Position numbers and translations under genes: made by a program. From Verrucomicrobiia bacterium (GTDB lineage: Bacteria > Verrucomicrobiota > Verrucomicrobiia > Verrucomicrobiales > DEV007), in assembly GCA_030427505.1 (NCBI GenBank), contig JAUICH010000004.1:62001-126000 (forward strand): 64,000 nt of DNA, given 5' to 3'. Positions 53,589-62,698 of this stretch are shown here, one piece after another. The notes beneath the pieces are model-generated. The model was not told the origin of the DNA. It saw only the letters and a program-made list of their open reading frames with translations, and searched no databases. Numbering within the stretch: the first letter of the stretch is position 1; each line of letters starts with the position of its first letter.

Positions 53589-54022
53589 TTTTCGAAAGTT
53601 GGGGACTGATCCGTTTTTCAACCGTACTCCGCAAACACTCTCAAGCGATAGCTGTGGCGGTTTTTGAAGCCACAGGCTCTTCGCCGGACGAGTTCCATCT
53701 TTTTGAATGGAAGCTCTCAGTGATGCGGTGGGATCTGGAGAAACGCACGGGTAGACCGATTGCAGAAAGTCTGTTCGAAAATTGAAAGAGGAGGAAGGAA
53801 GAAAGCTCGCTTCGCCCGGATAGTATGGAGACCCGGCACCAAATTCCCCGTGGTTTTGTTCCTTTTCGGTCGCGGATTTCAGTCTAGCCCCTGGTCTGCC
53901 CGGCTCCGGATGCCCTCGGAGACAGAAGCGCGGGGAAAAATCCATCAGCTCTTGACCCCAGTATGGGAGGATTGCGCAAACTGGGAGGTTTATGGGTCGA
54001 CAGGCGCATCTGAACTGGTTAA
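53589..54022. other. Non-coding gap after tRNA-Asn
   Basis: About 430 bp between the tRNA and the exported protein gene. A few short frames are open but none has a plausible start with coding signature. I see no integrase remnant or repeated tRNA end that would mark an insertion. Confidence 0.4.
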
Positions 54023-54703
54023 ATGTCTTCTGAAATGTTCTCCCTCAGAAAACTCCTCGCCACGGTAGTGGCGGCCGCGGCATTGTTTGCTGGCGCCGAG
54101 GCGTCCCAAGCGCAGGTGCTGGTCTACAAAATGGATTTCTCCAAGACTGGTGGCAGCATCAATTTCAGCTTCTTTGACCGGGCTTATTTCGTCGTCGACG
54201 CCTTGGGTGGCGTGGGCTCATTCATTTTTACCTACCGGGAGGACGGGCGGGATTTTTACCTGACGGCGGAGGATTCGGGTGAAATGTTTTTCGCGGTCAA
54301 ACCCGGGGAGGTGGAGCGGGCCGTGGTCCGGGCGACGGCGACCAATGGAACCGCCCAGTCCGAGTATCTGGCCATCGGAAGGTTAGATCGAACAGTCAGT
54401 TTCAACCCCAGGGGTCAACGCATTTCCGCGCATGTCGCCAGCACCCTCCGGGGGAATGTTCTCGCGTCGGACTCTGAAGAGGATGTCTCCTTTGAATTCG
54501 ACAAGGCGATTGGATTTGCCGGGTTTGCCGAACTCAAAGCTACTTTGGATGAAACCCGGACGGATTCCGCCAATCGTGGAGACCTGACTGTGTCGGGAAC
54601 AATCGCCGAAATTGTCGACGACCTCACCGGGATGGGCTTCGAAGAAGACACCGGCGATACCGGTGACGACGAAACCGAATCGGACGAGGAAGAGTCTCAG
54701 TAG
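54023..54703 (+). CDS. Exported protein with acidic tail, unknown function
   Basis: A 226-residue protein with a signal peptide (RKLLATVVAAAALFAGAEA, cleavage near SQA-Q). The mature part looks beta-rich (VLVYKMDFSKTGGSINFSFF, then DRAYFVVDALGGVGSFIFTY) and ends in a strongly acidic low-complexity tail (EEDTGDTGDDETESDEEES). I do not recognise the family. The ATG at 54035 (MFSLRK) is an equally possible start. It is monocistronic, ending just before the MITE-like element. Confidence 0.7.
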   Translation: MSSEMFSLRKLLATVVAAAALFAGAEASQAQVLVYKMDFSKTGGSINFSFFDRAYFVVDALGGVGSFIFTYREDGRDFYLTAEDSGEMFFAVKPGEVERAVVRATATNGTAQSEYLAIGRLDRTVSFNPRGQRISAHVASTLRGNVLASDSEEDVSFEFDKAIGFAGFAELKATLDETRTDSANRGDLTVSGTIAEIVDDLTGMGFEEDTGDTGDDETESDEEESQ

Positions 54704-54735
54704 GTCTTTCTTTCCGGTCCTACACCGCGCCCCTC

Positions 54736-55029
54736 TAGGCAGTGTGGACAAATTGGGGGCGGACCGGAAATGAGGAAAAGGAAAAATAACCCAGCGCAGC
54801 GAAGCGGCGAATATCTGGAGACGCAGCCCAATCTTATCCCGCCTTTGCGGGCAATGCCGACACCTTTCGCTTCGCTTCAGGGGGTTGCGAGCCGCTTCGC
54901 GGCCGAAGCAGTCTGCCTGGCTGTGTTCCCGCTCGCTCTATTGGGGATAGGCCCGATGCCGTTCGCGGCGCCTTGCCAGACAAAAAATGCTCTCGCGCCG
55001 GTCCGCCTCCAATTTGTCCACACCGCCTA
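54736..55029 (+). mobile_element. MITE-like element with 21-bp terminal inverted repeats
   Basis: A 294-bp non-coding element. The left end is TA followed by GGCAGTGTGGACAAATTGG. The right end is its inverse, CCAATTTGTCCACACCGCC followed by TA, with a single mismatch between the arms. Both ends begin or end with TA, as for elements that duplicate a TA target (IS630/Tc1-mariner type). A second, shorter and decayed copy is at 21948-22160. No transposase is encoded, so mobility would depend on an enzyme elsewhere. It lies 10 bp from the gspD stop. Confidence 0.8.
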
Positions 55030-55038
55030 AAGGTAACG

Positions 55039-57363
55039 CTAGTTTTTCCCTCCGCTCAGGAGCTTCTGGAACCAGTTGCGCTGCTTCTTGGCGGGCCTTG
55101 CCACAGGCTGGACATCGGGCGGCAAGGCAAACTCCAGGGCTTCGTCAGACAAATCGTACCGGCTGTCGTTTTCCCGGTCCGCCCGGACCATGTCTCGATT
55201 TGTGTCGATAATCTCCGGTTGAATGAAGACCAGTAACTCCTGCCGGTTGGATGTTTTCCCCGTCGAGCCAAATACCTTGCCCACCAGCGGTAGATTGACG
55301 AACAAGGGCAAGCCAGACTCGGACTTGGAGTCTTCTTCCGAAATGAGTCCTCCGAGCAATACGGTGGAACCGTTAGGGACGATGACGGTCGTCTCCAGGG
55401 CCTGGGTACCGATGGTCGGGATCTCGTCCCCCCCGATGATCTGACTGCCGACGATGTCATCATTGATCTGGTGAATCCGCAGCATGATCTCATCCTCGGC
55501 ATTAATCAGGGGCTTCACCGCGATCTCCAGGAGGACTTCTTCGAAATCAATCGCAGAGGTTACCACTTGGTTCGTCACATTCTGGTCGGGGTCGAGCACG
55601 GTGGAAGTGCTGCGCGGCACCGCGATCTTTTGACCGGTAAAAATGAGCGCCTGCCGGTTGTTCAACGTGTAGATCGTTGGCCGGGAGAGCACCTTGAAGC
55701 GATTGGTCGACTCCAGCGCGGAGAGGTACCCGTTTAGGTAGGGATTGATTTGCCCATACAGCGTCAGCCCTTGAGCCGCCGGGAGGAAGTTGCCCACTAC
55801 GTCCAAGGCATCGATATCCAAAATGGACTGAGATTCACCCGTCCGGGATTTCAGAACACCGGCGCCATTGTAGCGGCGGCCGTCGGGTCCCACGGTCTCC
55901 AGGGTGCGCAGGACGTCCACGCCGTATTCCAGGCCGTCCCCCAGGGTCAGCTGAGCGATCACGGCGGAAATGCGGATCTGCCGGGGCCGCTGGTCCATGG
56001 TCTCCAGGAGATCCTCGATGATTTTGAGGTGCTCCGGCGGGCCGGAAGCGATGAGCGTGTTGTGAACATTGTCCGCCACCAAGAGCGTCTTATCGATCAC
56101 AACGGATTGCGGTCCAATGTCATCCTCATTCAATGACAGGCTACCGGCGCTAAAGCCGGAGGAAGAAAGGCCGCTACTTCCGGACGACCCGCCTCCTCCA
56201 AAACCCGCCGAAGAGGAACCCGAGCGCGACGCCGTGCCCCCCTGCTCCATGGACTCGCCGCCGGAGATTCCCTGCGAACCCTCAGTCTGGCCACCCACCA
56301 ACCCGCGCAACAAGGTGTCGCTGGCGATAGGCAGAAAGGCAGAGACCTGCATGTAGTTCAGCTTCCGCCGCAGCATTTGGGCTTCCTCCGGAGGCGCGTC
56401 GAAGTAGGCCACCAGGCTTTCGATGTAGGCCACATCCACCGGACGCCCCACCACGAGGATCCGGTTGGAACGCTGAATGGCCCAAACTTTGGGCTGGACC
56501 GGTTGGAAACCCAATCCTCCGCCGGGAAGGCCGGCCCCACCGCCAGCCGCCGCGCCCGGGCCTCCGGACGCCTGAGCATTCGCCCGCTGATTTCCCTGGC
56601 TCTGGACTGCCGGCACGGTCCTGGTGGCGCCGCCGCTGCCGGAAGAGGTGTTGGAAGCGTCCAATTCCAGCAGCGTCACCAGAGCTTCCGCCACCTCCGT
56701 GGCATCCGCGCGTTGCAGTTCGATGGCTTTGTGTTCGGTCTCCGACGGCGGCACGTCGATCTCATCCCGAAACTCCACGATGCGCCGGATGACGTAGGCG
56801 CTTTCCGTTATCACGAGCGCCTGGGCGTGAGAAAGCGGAGCCACCACTCCGAATGCGTGAGGCGGAAAGACCTGGGTAACGGTCTTGGCGGCCTCTTCCG
56901 GGTCCAAATGGGAAAGCGGAAGAATAAATGTAACCACCTCATCATCATCGGGTAAATCCTCCACCCTAGTGAACATCGGCACCCCTTCGCTACTAGGTTT
57001 ATTGGCTCCGGTAAAAGCGATGATCTTCAGCGTGTCCGGCCCGCTCGGCACCAGCGCGTAGCCATTCAGCAGGAGGCTCTTCTCCACGAAAACCGCCGCC
57101 TCCTGCCGGGTCAGCTTGTGGATCGTCTCGATGCTGACCGTGGCGCCCAAAATGGCATTGTCCCGGATGATCCTCTGTCCGGACCACTTTTCATACTCAT
57201 TCAGAATCAGAGCCAGCGGCGTATTCGGAAAACTGACCGACACGTCTTGCGTCTCATCGTCCAGCGCCGGAGCCTGCGCGCGGACTTCTTTCGACAAAAA
57301 CGAAAAGGCCACACAAAGAATGATGGCCGTCGATATTGGAACACGGAGATTCGATACTGACAT
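55039..57363 (-). CDS. gspD: Type II secretion secretin GspD
   Basis: A 774-residue outer-membrane secretin, the channel of type II secretion. A signal peptide (IPISTAIILCVAFSFLSKEVRA region) is followed by N0-N3 periplasmic domains (IRDNAILGATVSIETIHKL; HAQALVITESAYVIRRIV; QPKVWAIQRSNRILVVGRP). N2/N3 loops are long and Gly/Ser-rich (about 375-420). The secretin core has LTLYGQINPYLNGYLSALES, VPNGSTVLLGGLISEEDSKS and GLPLFVNLPLVGKVFGST. It is the last gene of the minus-strand cluster. Confidence 0.95.
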   Translation of the reverse strand: MSVSNLRVPISTAIILCVAFSFLSKEVRAQAPALDDETQDVSVSFPNTPLALILNEYEKWSGQRIIRDNAILGATVSIETIHKLTRQEAAVFVEKSLLLNGYALVPSGPDTLKIIAFTGANKPSSEGVPMFTRVEDLPDDDEVVTFILPLSHLDPEEAAKTVTQVFPPHAFGVVAPLSHAQALVITESAYVIRRIVEFRDEIDVPPSETEHKAIELQRADATEVAEALVTLLELDASNTSSGSGGATRTVPAVQSQGNQRANAQASGGPGAAAGGGAGLPGGGLGFQPVQPKVWAIQRSNRILVVGRPVDVAYIESLVAYFDAPPEEAQMLRRKLNYMQVSAFLPIASDTLLRGLVGGQTEGSQGISGGESMEQGGTASRSGSSSAGFGGGGSSGSSGLSSSGFSAGSLSLNEDDIGPQSVVIDKTLLVADNVHNTLIASGPPEHLKIIEDLLETMDQRPRQIRISAVIAQLTLGDGLEYGVDVLRTLETVGPDGRRYNGAGVLKSRTGESQSILDIDALDVVGNFLPAAQGLTLYGQINPYLNGYLSALESTNRFKVLSRPTIYTLNNRQALIFTGQKIAVPRSTSTVLDPDQNVTNQVVTSAIDFEEVLLEIAVKPLINAEDEIMLRIHQINDDIVGSQIIGGDEIPTIGTQALETTVIVPNGSTVLLGGLISEEDSKSESGLPLFVNLPLVGKVFGSTGKTSNRQELLVFIQPEIIDTNRDMVRADRENDSRYDLSDEALEFALPPDVQPVARPAKKQRNWFQKLLSGGKN

Positions 57364-57426
57364 GAGGAAGGAACCCTAACCCACTACCGAGCTCCCTGAC
57401 AAGCTAACTTGCCCCACTGGACTCAC

Positions 57427-58236
57427 TCACTGCCGGGGGCGGGCGTTTGGCACCACAATGCGGCGGCGTGAGGCCTCGTCCGGGTCACTGGTATTGGAGT
57501 TGTCCGCTGTCTCCACCGTATTCGGACTCAGCTTTTGATCGGCAGGCTCAGGCTTCTCCCGGGGTGAAGGAATGTTCAGCGGAGAACTGCCGCCTCCCCG
57601 GTTGGCATTGTTAGCGTTTCCAGCATTCACCCCGGCCTGGCCCGCCCGATTGGACGATACTTGCTGCTGCCGGCTCGTCCGGTTGGCGGCATTCCCCGCG
57701 GAGGCCAGCGCCACCTGGTCGTCATAGGTAAAACGCGCCTCTTCTTCTCCTTTCCGTATGCCTACCTCGATATCGCGCACACTTTCCGCGTCTTTGTAGA
57801 TACGCACCAGTTCGAACTCTCCCTCTTTTTCCTGATTGGAAACCCGCTGAGTCGCTCCGGTTTTCCGGTTCATCAGATAGACAATGGTCTCACTACCCTG
57901 TTTCATCATGGCGATCAGGGCGTAGTCCGACGCAAAGGACTTCTTCGCCGCCTTGGATACCGCCGGGGCCGCCTCCAGCTCGAACGGGCTGTTTTGCCAG
58001 ATGTCCCGGTAGCGGGTCACCGGATAAGCGGAAGGCAGGCCGGTTGGCGTCATGGGAACTCCGCTCGCCTCGCCGCGTTCCCCTTGTCCCACGGCTGGTC
58101 CTGGCGTGATGGCCGGTAGCATCGCCCAGCCCCCGAGCAGCAGGCACAAGATCCCACGCAAGGTCACGCCGCCGCCGAACTGGGGGACCTTCCCCCCCGC
58201 GCAAAGATGTCTAAGATGATGTATCGGCCGGCGCAT
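57427..58236 (-). CDS. Periplasmic protein of the type II secretion cluster (GspC-position)
   Basis: A protein of about 269 residues from the ATG at 58236, which overlaps the upstream gene by 26 bp; a GTG at 58167 is an alternative. A hydrophobic segment (ILCLLLGGWAMLPAITPG) could be a signal or anchor. VTRYRDIWQNSPFELEA recalls the HR-type start of GspC-like proteins, which link inner-membrane parts to the secretin. The C-terminal third is low-complexity (Asn, Ser, Pro) and ends basic. No PDZ domain is seen. Its place between the GspM-like gene and gspD supports a secretion role, but homology to GspC is not proven. Confidence 0.6.
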   Translation of the reverse strand: MRRPIHHLRHLCAGGKVPQFGGGVTLRGILCLLLGGWAMLPAITPGPAVGQGERGEASGVPMTPTGLPSAYPVTRYRDIWQNSPFELEAAPAVSKAAKKSFASDYALIAMMKQGSETIVYLMNRKTGATQRVSNQEKEGEFELVRIYKDAESVRDIEVGIRKGEEEARFTYDDQVALASAGNAANRTSRQQQVSSNRAGQAGVNAGNANNANRGGGSSPLNIPSPREKPEPADQKLSPNTVETADNSNTSDPDEASRRRIVVPNARPRQ

Positions 58237-58738
58237 ACCAACGCAACAATTCCAAGGTGCACCGCACCTTGCGGCCATCATCCGGGTCAGGCAAGACGCG
58301 AATGTTACGCACCACTCGAAAAGTCTCCGGCCTTTGCAGGTTATAGATCCACTCAAAAACGGCTTCCAGCGTCCCCGTGGCGGTCATGCTGACCCCCGCC
58401 TGTTCGAAGTAGGCGCTGTCCACCGGCTCCAGCAGGTTGATGCCGGACACCTCCACGCCGGACACGCCCTCCGCGTTTGCTTCCTTGAAGATCTGGTTGT
58501 CCGCCGCCTCCTGGCTTTCGAATACCGGCTGGTTGGCGCGGCGCCACTCGTCCCGAGCCAGCCAGAGATCCCGCTCTTCCAGCAGGGCTTCGATTTCCAC
58601 CAGTTCCAGGTCCAGTGCCTCTTTCCGGTCTTCGATCGCCTCCGCTTTCCGGCGGTAGAGATCGAACAGGATCACGCTGCCCCCTCCGACGAGGATGAGC
58701 AAAAACATCAACACCAGTCGCCTTTCGCTAGCTTTCAT
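58211..58738 (-). CDS. GspM/PilO-like inner-membrane assembly protein
   Basis: A 175-residue bitopic protein. An N-terminal transmembrane helix (LVLMFLLILVGGGSVILFDL) is followed by a coiled coil (about 30-75) and a small ferredoxin-like domain (VSMTATGTLEAVFEWIYNLQ, then RVVRNIRVLPDPDDGR). This is the architecture of GspM and PilO, which pair with GspL/PilN on the inner membrane. It overlaps the upstream gspL-like gene by 11 bp. Confidence 0.75.
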   Translation of the reverse strand: MKASERRLVLMFLLILVGGGSVILFDLYRRKAEAIEDRKEALDLELVEIEALLEERDLWLARDEWRRANQPVFESQEAADNQIFKEANAEGVSGVEVSGINLLEPVDSAYFEQAGVSMTATGTLEAVFEWIYNLQRPETFRVVRNIRVLPDPDDGRKVRCTLELLRWYAPADTSS

Positions 58739-59972
58739 CCGTTAATGCGTAGCGGTAGTTTCCAAAGGCCACAAAGGTCGCCGTATCGCCCTTGATATCG
58801 GGTTGAGGCTGCCGCCATTCGTAGTCTTTGAGTTCCGGGCTTTTTTCCAAGAGCCCCTTAAAGCTGATGGCCAGATGCACGTTGCTGGCCTCTCCCCGGA
58901 CGACCACCTGGTTTCCCCGGACTTCGAAATGTGTCAGGCGAATGCCTTTCTGGGGAAGCAGTGACGCGACCCGATGGAACACCTCCACCGGGTAGCGGTC
59001 CGCGTCCACCGCCGGGCTCAGCCGGTCCCAGCGGTCGCGGGCATCGCGCACCACTTCCGCTTCCGGCCCCAGAATGGCGATCTCTTTCTCCAGACGGCGG
59101 TTCACCTGCTGCTTGCGGTAGAGGGATAATACCGCGGCCGCCACGACCAAGGCATAGATGGCGGCGATGGCACAGGCCATCTGCAGGGCCCGGCGACGGT
59201 CCCGGCGTTGGAGCCGTTCCCGGACAATGGCCTCCGGCACCACGTCGATACCCGCCGCCAGCGAGGTATCCGGCGCCGGCCGGGGCTGTATTTCCACTGG
59301 GACACCCAAGATTTTTGTCAGCAGTTCCAGGCTTTCGCCCGGCACGCTCCCCTCCGCCGAATCCGACCAGATGACGACGCCTTCCACCATGTCCACCTGG
59401 TCCCGGCCTTCCAGTTCCGCGTAAAGGCACGCCACTTCCCGGACGCGGTCTCCGTCCAGGCCGCCCTGTCCGAAGCTTTGAAAATGAACCAGCCGGCCTT
59501 CCCGGCTGAAGGCTACCACCCAGCGGCCCAGTTCCCTCCAGAGGGCGATCCGCCGCCGGGGCACGGGTAGCGCGCAGGGCGACGGGAAAAAGCCCACCCA
59601 CTCGGCACCGCCGGGCGCGTCCGCCTCCAACTCCGCGGGAATCAACAGGGCCTGCACCAGGCGCCTGGGGCCATCCCGGCCCACGGGCCGGATGGCGAGT
59701 TGAGTTTCGGACTGCTCCGGCGTCACTGGCGCGCTCATGAGATCCAGCTCGGTGGCTACGATCTGCCGCGTGATCTGGGGATCATCCGAACTGACCCACA
59801 CCGGGAAGGAGTGACAGGCAAAGGCGCTGAACCCGTGCAACGCATTCTGCTGCTGATTCGCGGAGGTGGGAGCGTCCTTTCGCGGCGTCCAAGCGCCATT
59901 TCGCGCCGGTTTCCACCATTCCCATCCGGTCTCTCCCGGAAAATAAAGTGCCGTGCCTTCCTGTTCCTTCAT
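58728..59972 (-). CDS. GspL/PilMN-like inner-membrane protein
   Basis: A 414-residue protein. The cytoplasmic part (1-260) resembles a degenerate actin-like GspL fold, with no clear ATP motifs. One transmembrane helix (ACAIAAIYALVVAAAVLSLY, about 266-285) is followed by a coiled coil and a periplasmic ferredoxin-like domain (IRLTHFEVRGNQVVVRGEAS). GspL couples the assembly ATPase GspE to the platform. Its start overlaps the end of gspK by 4 bp and its end overlaps the gspM-like gene by 11 bp. Confidence 0.75.
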   Translation of the reverse strand: MKEQEGTALYFPGETGWEWWKPARNGAWTPRKDAPTSANQQQNALHGFSAFACHSFPVWVSSDDPQITRQIVATELDLMSAPVTPEQSETQLAIRPVGRDGPRRLVQALLIPAELEADAPGGAEWVGFFPSPCALPVPRRRIALWRELGRWVVAFSREGRLVHFQSFGQGGLDGDRVREVACLYAELEGRDQVDMVEGVVIWSDSAEGSVPGESLELLTKILGVPVEIQPRPAPDTSLAAGIDVVPEAIVRERLQRRDRRRALQMACAIAAIYALVVAAAVLSLYRKQQVNRRLEKEIAILGPEAEVVRDARDRWDRLSPAVDADRYPVEVFHRVASLLPQKGIRLTHFEVRGNQVVVRGEASNVHLAISFKGLLEKSPELKDYEWRQPQPDIKGDTATFVAFGNYRYALTDES

Positions 59973-60934
59973 TTCAGCCGTCTGATGTGGTGGTCCAGCC
60001 AGGCTGGGTTCTCGCCCCGGCTGCTCACCACCACGGTCCGTTCCACCGAGAGATCGCCAAATCGTCCGATCCCGACCAGCCGCACGGTAGCATCGCCCAC
60101 GCTAACCAGATTGGCAACGATCTCCGCGTCCGCGCCGCCCGTCCCCAGCAGGGCCAGCGCTTCCTCTGGAGTTTCGGCCAGCCGGTCGTCCTCGGTGTAG
60201 GGCAGGCCATCGTCTCCATTCCGGTTCTCAATAAACTCGTCCGCCGTCAGCCGGCTACAGTTCAGCAGCGCCTGGATCACCTCGGGCCCAGCTTCGTTCA
60301 GGTCCACCTTACCGCTGCTGTACAGGGTGAAGGCATCCTTCCAGCCGGGCCGCAGCTCGGCCACCCGGCCCATGCCTTTCACCAGCAGAGCTTCGTCCAG
60401 AGTCCGAAACGGTTTATTAAAGGGCCGGTCCAGGAGGCCCAACTCCCGGTAGTCCTCATGCTCGGCCCCGCCCTGCCCGGCGATCTCATCATCCGTATCC
60501 ACCCAGTCGGTCAGCGCGTCCACCACGTCCATGGACTCGTCCCGCTCCATTCCCCACAGCTCAAAGAGCCGCTCCACCACCAGCCGGTTGCCACTCAGCA
60601 GCAGGGTGTTCAGGTTCAGCCTGCCGCCTTCGCTGAGAATGCGGCCCTCGAAGCTCTCCACTTCGGAAACTTCCTGCCGCAGCAGGGGATCGCCCCGCTG
60701 CACCGCGGGATTCGCCGCCACGGCCAGAGCCATGCCCGCCAGTTGCTCCGCCCGGAAGGCCTGGCGGTCGCTCGCTTCGGACTCCACCTCGGACAACAAA
60801 ACCTGCGCCGTCGCGAAGACGCCCAGAGACAGAATGGCGATCAGCCAGTAAACCGCCAAAAGCGCCGAGCCGCGCGGACGGCGGACCCGCGAGAATAGGC
60901 TGGTAACGGGCGCTGTCTCTATGACCTTCTTCAT
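59969..60934 (-). CDS. gspK: Type II secretion minor pseudopilin GspK
   Basis: A 321-residue protein. A short basic leader and hydrophobic helix (GSALLAVYWLIAILSLGVFA) are followed by a large domain with GGRLNLNTLLLSG, DALTDWVDTDDE and YSSGKVDLNEAGPEVIQALL. These are the helix-hairpin-helix-like repeats seen in GspK, which caps the pseudopilus tip. As usual for GspK, the residue after the hydrophobic start differs from the Glu5 of other pseudopilins. It overlaps gspJ and the gspL-like gene by 4 bp each. Confidence 0.9.
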   Translation of the reverse strand: MKKVIETAPVTSLFSRVRRPRGSALLAVYWLIAILSLGVFATAQVLLSEVESEASDRQAFRAEQLAGMALAVAANPAVQRGDPLLRQEVSEVESFEGRILSEGGRLNLNTLLLSGNRLVVERLFELWGMERDESMDVVDALTDWVDTDDEIAGQGGAEHEDYRELGLLDRPFNKPFRTLDEALLVKGMGRVAELRPGWKDAFTLYSSGKVDLNEAGPEVIQALLNCSRLTADEFIENRNGDDGLPYTEDDRLAETPEEALALLGTGGADAEIVANLVSVGDATVRLVGIGRFGDLSVERTVVVSSRGENPAWLDHHIRRLK

Positions 60935-61704
60935 GGCTGATTCGGCCCTGGGATCACCCGGCTTTCCTGCTCTCCATCCTGTCCCGGAGTTTGTCCATCC
61001 CCCTCCCCATCCGGGGCGGGTTTCTGAAGGGAATTTCCGCCCGGAGCGGCGCGGTTTTCCGGCACCCAGAAGACCAGCCGCTCCGGCGCTGCGTCGCCCT
61101 CCATTTCAAATAGCAGCGACACCATTGGGGGATTTTCCCGCCCGGCCTTCCAGGTTTCCACCCAGAGCTTCCGCCGCCGGTCGTAAAACCGCCAGGTGGC
61201 CTGGCGGAGCCGCCCCACCAAGGGAAAACGCTGACACTCGCTTAGTACCCGCTCCTGCTGCCCTTGAGTCCACGCCTCGTTCTGGCGCGCGTCCAGGTAG
61301 TAAAGAAACACACCGGTGAACCCGCTGCTTTCCACCTCGGACGCCAGGATCACCCGGCTCACGTCCAGCGACCGGGAGGCGCTGGCAAAAGCGCTGGGAT
61401 CTCCCTCCACGGACAGGTAGCTCGTGTAGTAAGCTCCGCTGTCCACGTTGGTCAGCTCCAGCTTGGCGTGGGCGGGCAGGTTTTCCAGATTGAACCGGCA
61501 CAGTTCGAGGAATTTCCGGCGCAGTGCTTCCCGGTCCTGATACTCCACCAGTTCCGCGGACAGTTCCACGCTCCCGGCGGCCAGGGAATAAATGCCCGCC
61601 GCAAGCAGGGCCATAAGCCCGATGGAAAGGGTCACCTCCAGCAGGGTAAAGCCGCTCCCGCCGTGCCGGTCCGGGTTACCGGAAATCTGGAGAACGGTCC
61701 TCAT
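60931..61704 (-). CDS. gspJ: Type II secretion minor pseudopilin GspJ-like
   Basis: A 257-residue pseudopilin from the ATG at 61702-61704. The leader GGSGFTLLEVTLSIGLMALL is a type III (prepilin) signal with Phe at +1 and Glu5. A beta-rich body follows (TWRFYDRRRKLWVETWKAGR), with a Pro/Gly-rich tail. It overlaps gspI by 4 bp (ATGA) and gspK by 4 bp, indicating translational coupling. Assignment to J rests on gene order and size. Confidence 0.85.
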   Translation of the reverse strand: MRTVLQISGNPDRHGGSGFTLLEVTLSIGLMALLAAGIYSLAAGSVELSAELVEYQDREALRRKFLELCRFNLENLPAHAKLELTNVDSGAYYTSYLSVEGDPSAFASASRSLDVSRVILASEVESSGFTGVFLYYLDARQNEAWTQGQQERVLSECQRFPLVGRLRQATWRFYDRRRKLWVETWKAGRENPPMVSLLFEMEGDAAPERLVFWVPENRAAPGGNSLQKPAPDGEGDGQTPGQDGEQESRVIPGPNQP

Positions 61705-62144
61705 CTTCCGGAAAACAGCGGCCGGTAAATCCACGTCTCCGCCCGGTCGATGGGCTCGGAGTTCGCGCTTCCCTGGTAGGCGGTTACCTCTATCCTAAGC
61801 ATGCCGGGCAATTTCTTCCCGTCTTCGTTCTGGAGGGCCAGTTCCTCCACCTCCGTTTCCAGCCAGATGCCGCGCTCGTCGGGTTCGGTCTTAAGATGTC
61901 CGGCCTGCAGACCGCCGTCGTGCACTACTTCGGTCAGATAGGAGCGGAGTTGCCGCGTGACAAACGCGCTGTCCCCCGACTCCAGGGTCGCCAGGCTGAC
62001 CTCATTCAGCGCCCCCATCAGGCCCACCGCCACCAGGGCAAAGAGGCCCATGGCGAGGATGATCTCCAGCAAGGTGAACCCCCGCGAAGCGTGTTTCTCG
62101 TCCGGTCCCGGTCTCCGCCGGGCTGCTGATAGATGAGCCTTCAC
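61701..62144 (-). CDS. gspI: Type II secretion minor pseudopilin GspI-like
   Basis: A 147-residue pseudopilin with a basic leader and the prepilin motif RGFTLLEIILAMGLFALVA (cleavage before Phe, Glu5 present). The rest is a short alpha/beta body with TRQLRSYLTEVVHDGGLQAG and a C-terminal beta strand ending WIYRPLFSG. Size and position between H and J fit GspI. It overlaps the next gene by 4 bp. Confidence 0.85.
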   Translation of the reverse strand: MKAHLSAARRRPGPDEKHASRGFTLLEIILAMGLFALVAVGLMGALNEVSLATLESGDSAFVTRQLRSYLTEVVHDGGLQAGHLKTEPDERGIWLETEVEELALQNEDGKKLPGMLRIEVTAYQGSANSEPIDRAETWIYRPLFSGR

Positions 62145-62160
62145 AAGGCCAGGGTCCGTC

Positions 62161-62685
62161 TCAGGGAAAATAGAAATGCTCCTCCGCCACCCGTGAGGTC
62201 AGCGGGTTGTAGGTCTGCTCCACAAAAGCCTTCCCTCTGGAGAACCGGACGATCATGGGATCGCTCAGGCCGGCGGCGGGAAATACCCAGGCGAAATGTT
62301 CCGGGGTGGCCCACTCCTTCTGACCCACGGTCCGGACTTGCAGGGCGATGTCCTTTGGCAAGATCTGGCCTTCCATGTCCTGCCTGACCGTTGCCTCCAG
62401 CGGGCCGCTGCCCGCCGGTCCCTGGTCGCTCATCCAGAAGCCTTTCTGGTCCAGGATGATCCGGTAGTCCTCTCCGTAGGCCGAGGCCATGCGGTTCGCC
62501 CGCTGGGCCAGCACGCTCAACTCCGACGCCGCGTCCCGGAGGCCCTCGTCATCGGACTCCTCCACGAACCGTACCACGAAAAACGTCGTCAGCATGGCGG
62601 CAATGGCCAGCGTGATGATGACCTCCAGCAGGGTGAACCCGGCCTCCGCTCCTTCCAGCGGCGGCTTTGAGCTCGCGCTCCGCAT
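62161..62685 (-). CDS. gspH: Type II secretion minor pseudopilin GspH-like
   Basis: A 174-residue pseudopilin from the ATG at 62685, 13 bp after the gspG stop and preceded by an AGAG ribosome binding site. Earlier in-frame ATGs at 62718 and 62739 would overlap gspG. The motif AGFTLLEVIITLAIAAMLTT has Phe+1 and Glu5. The body includes SELSVLAQRANRMASAYGED, typical of GspH/FimT. Confidence 0.85.
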   Translation of the reverse strand: MRSASSKPPLEGAEAGFTLLEVIITLAIAAMLTTFFVVRFVEESDDEGLRDAASELSVLAQRANRMASAYGEDYRIILDQKGFWMSDQGPAGSGPLEATVRQDMEGQILPKDIALQVRTVGQKEWATPEHFAWVFPAAGLSDPMIVRFSRGKAFVEQTYNPLTSRVAEEHFYFP

Positions 62686-62698
62686 TCTCTGGAACGGA

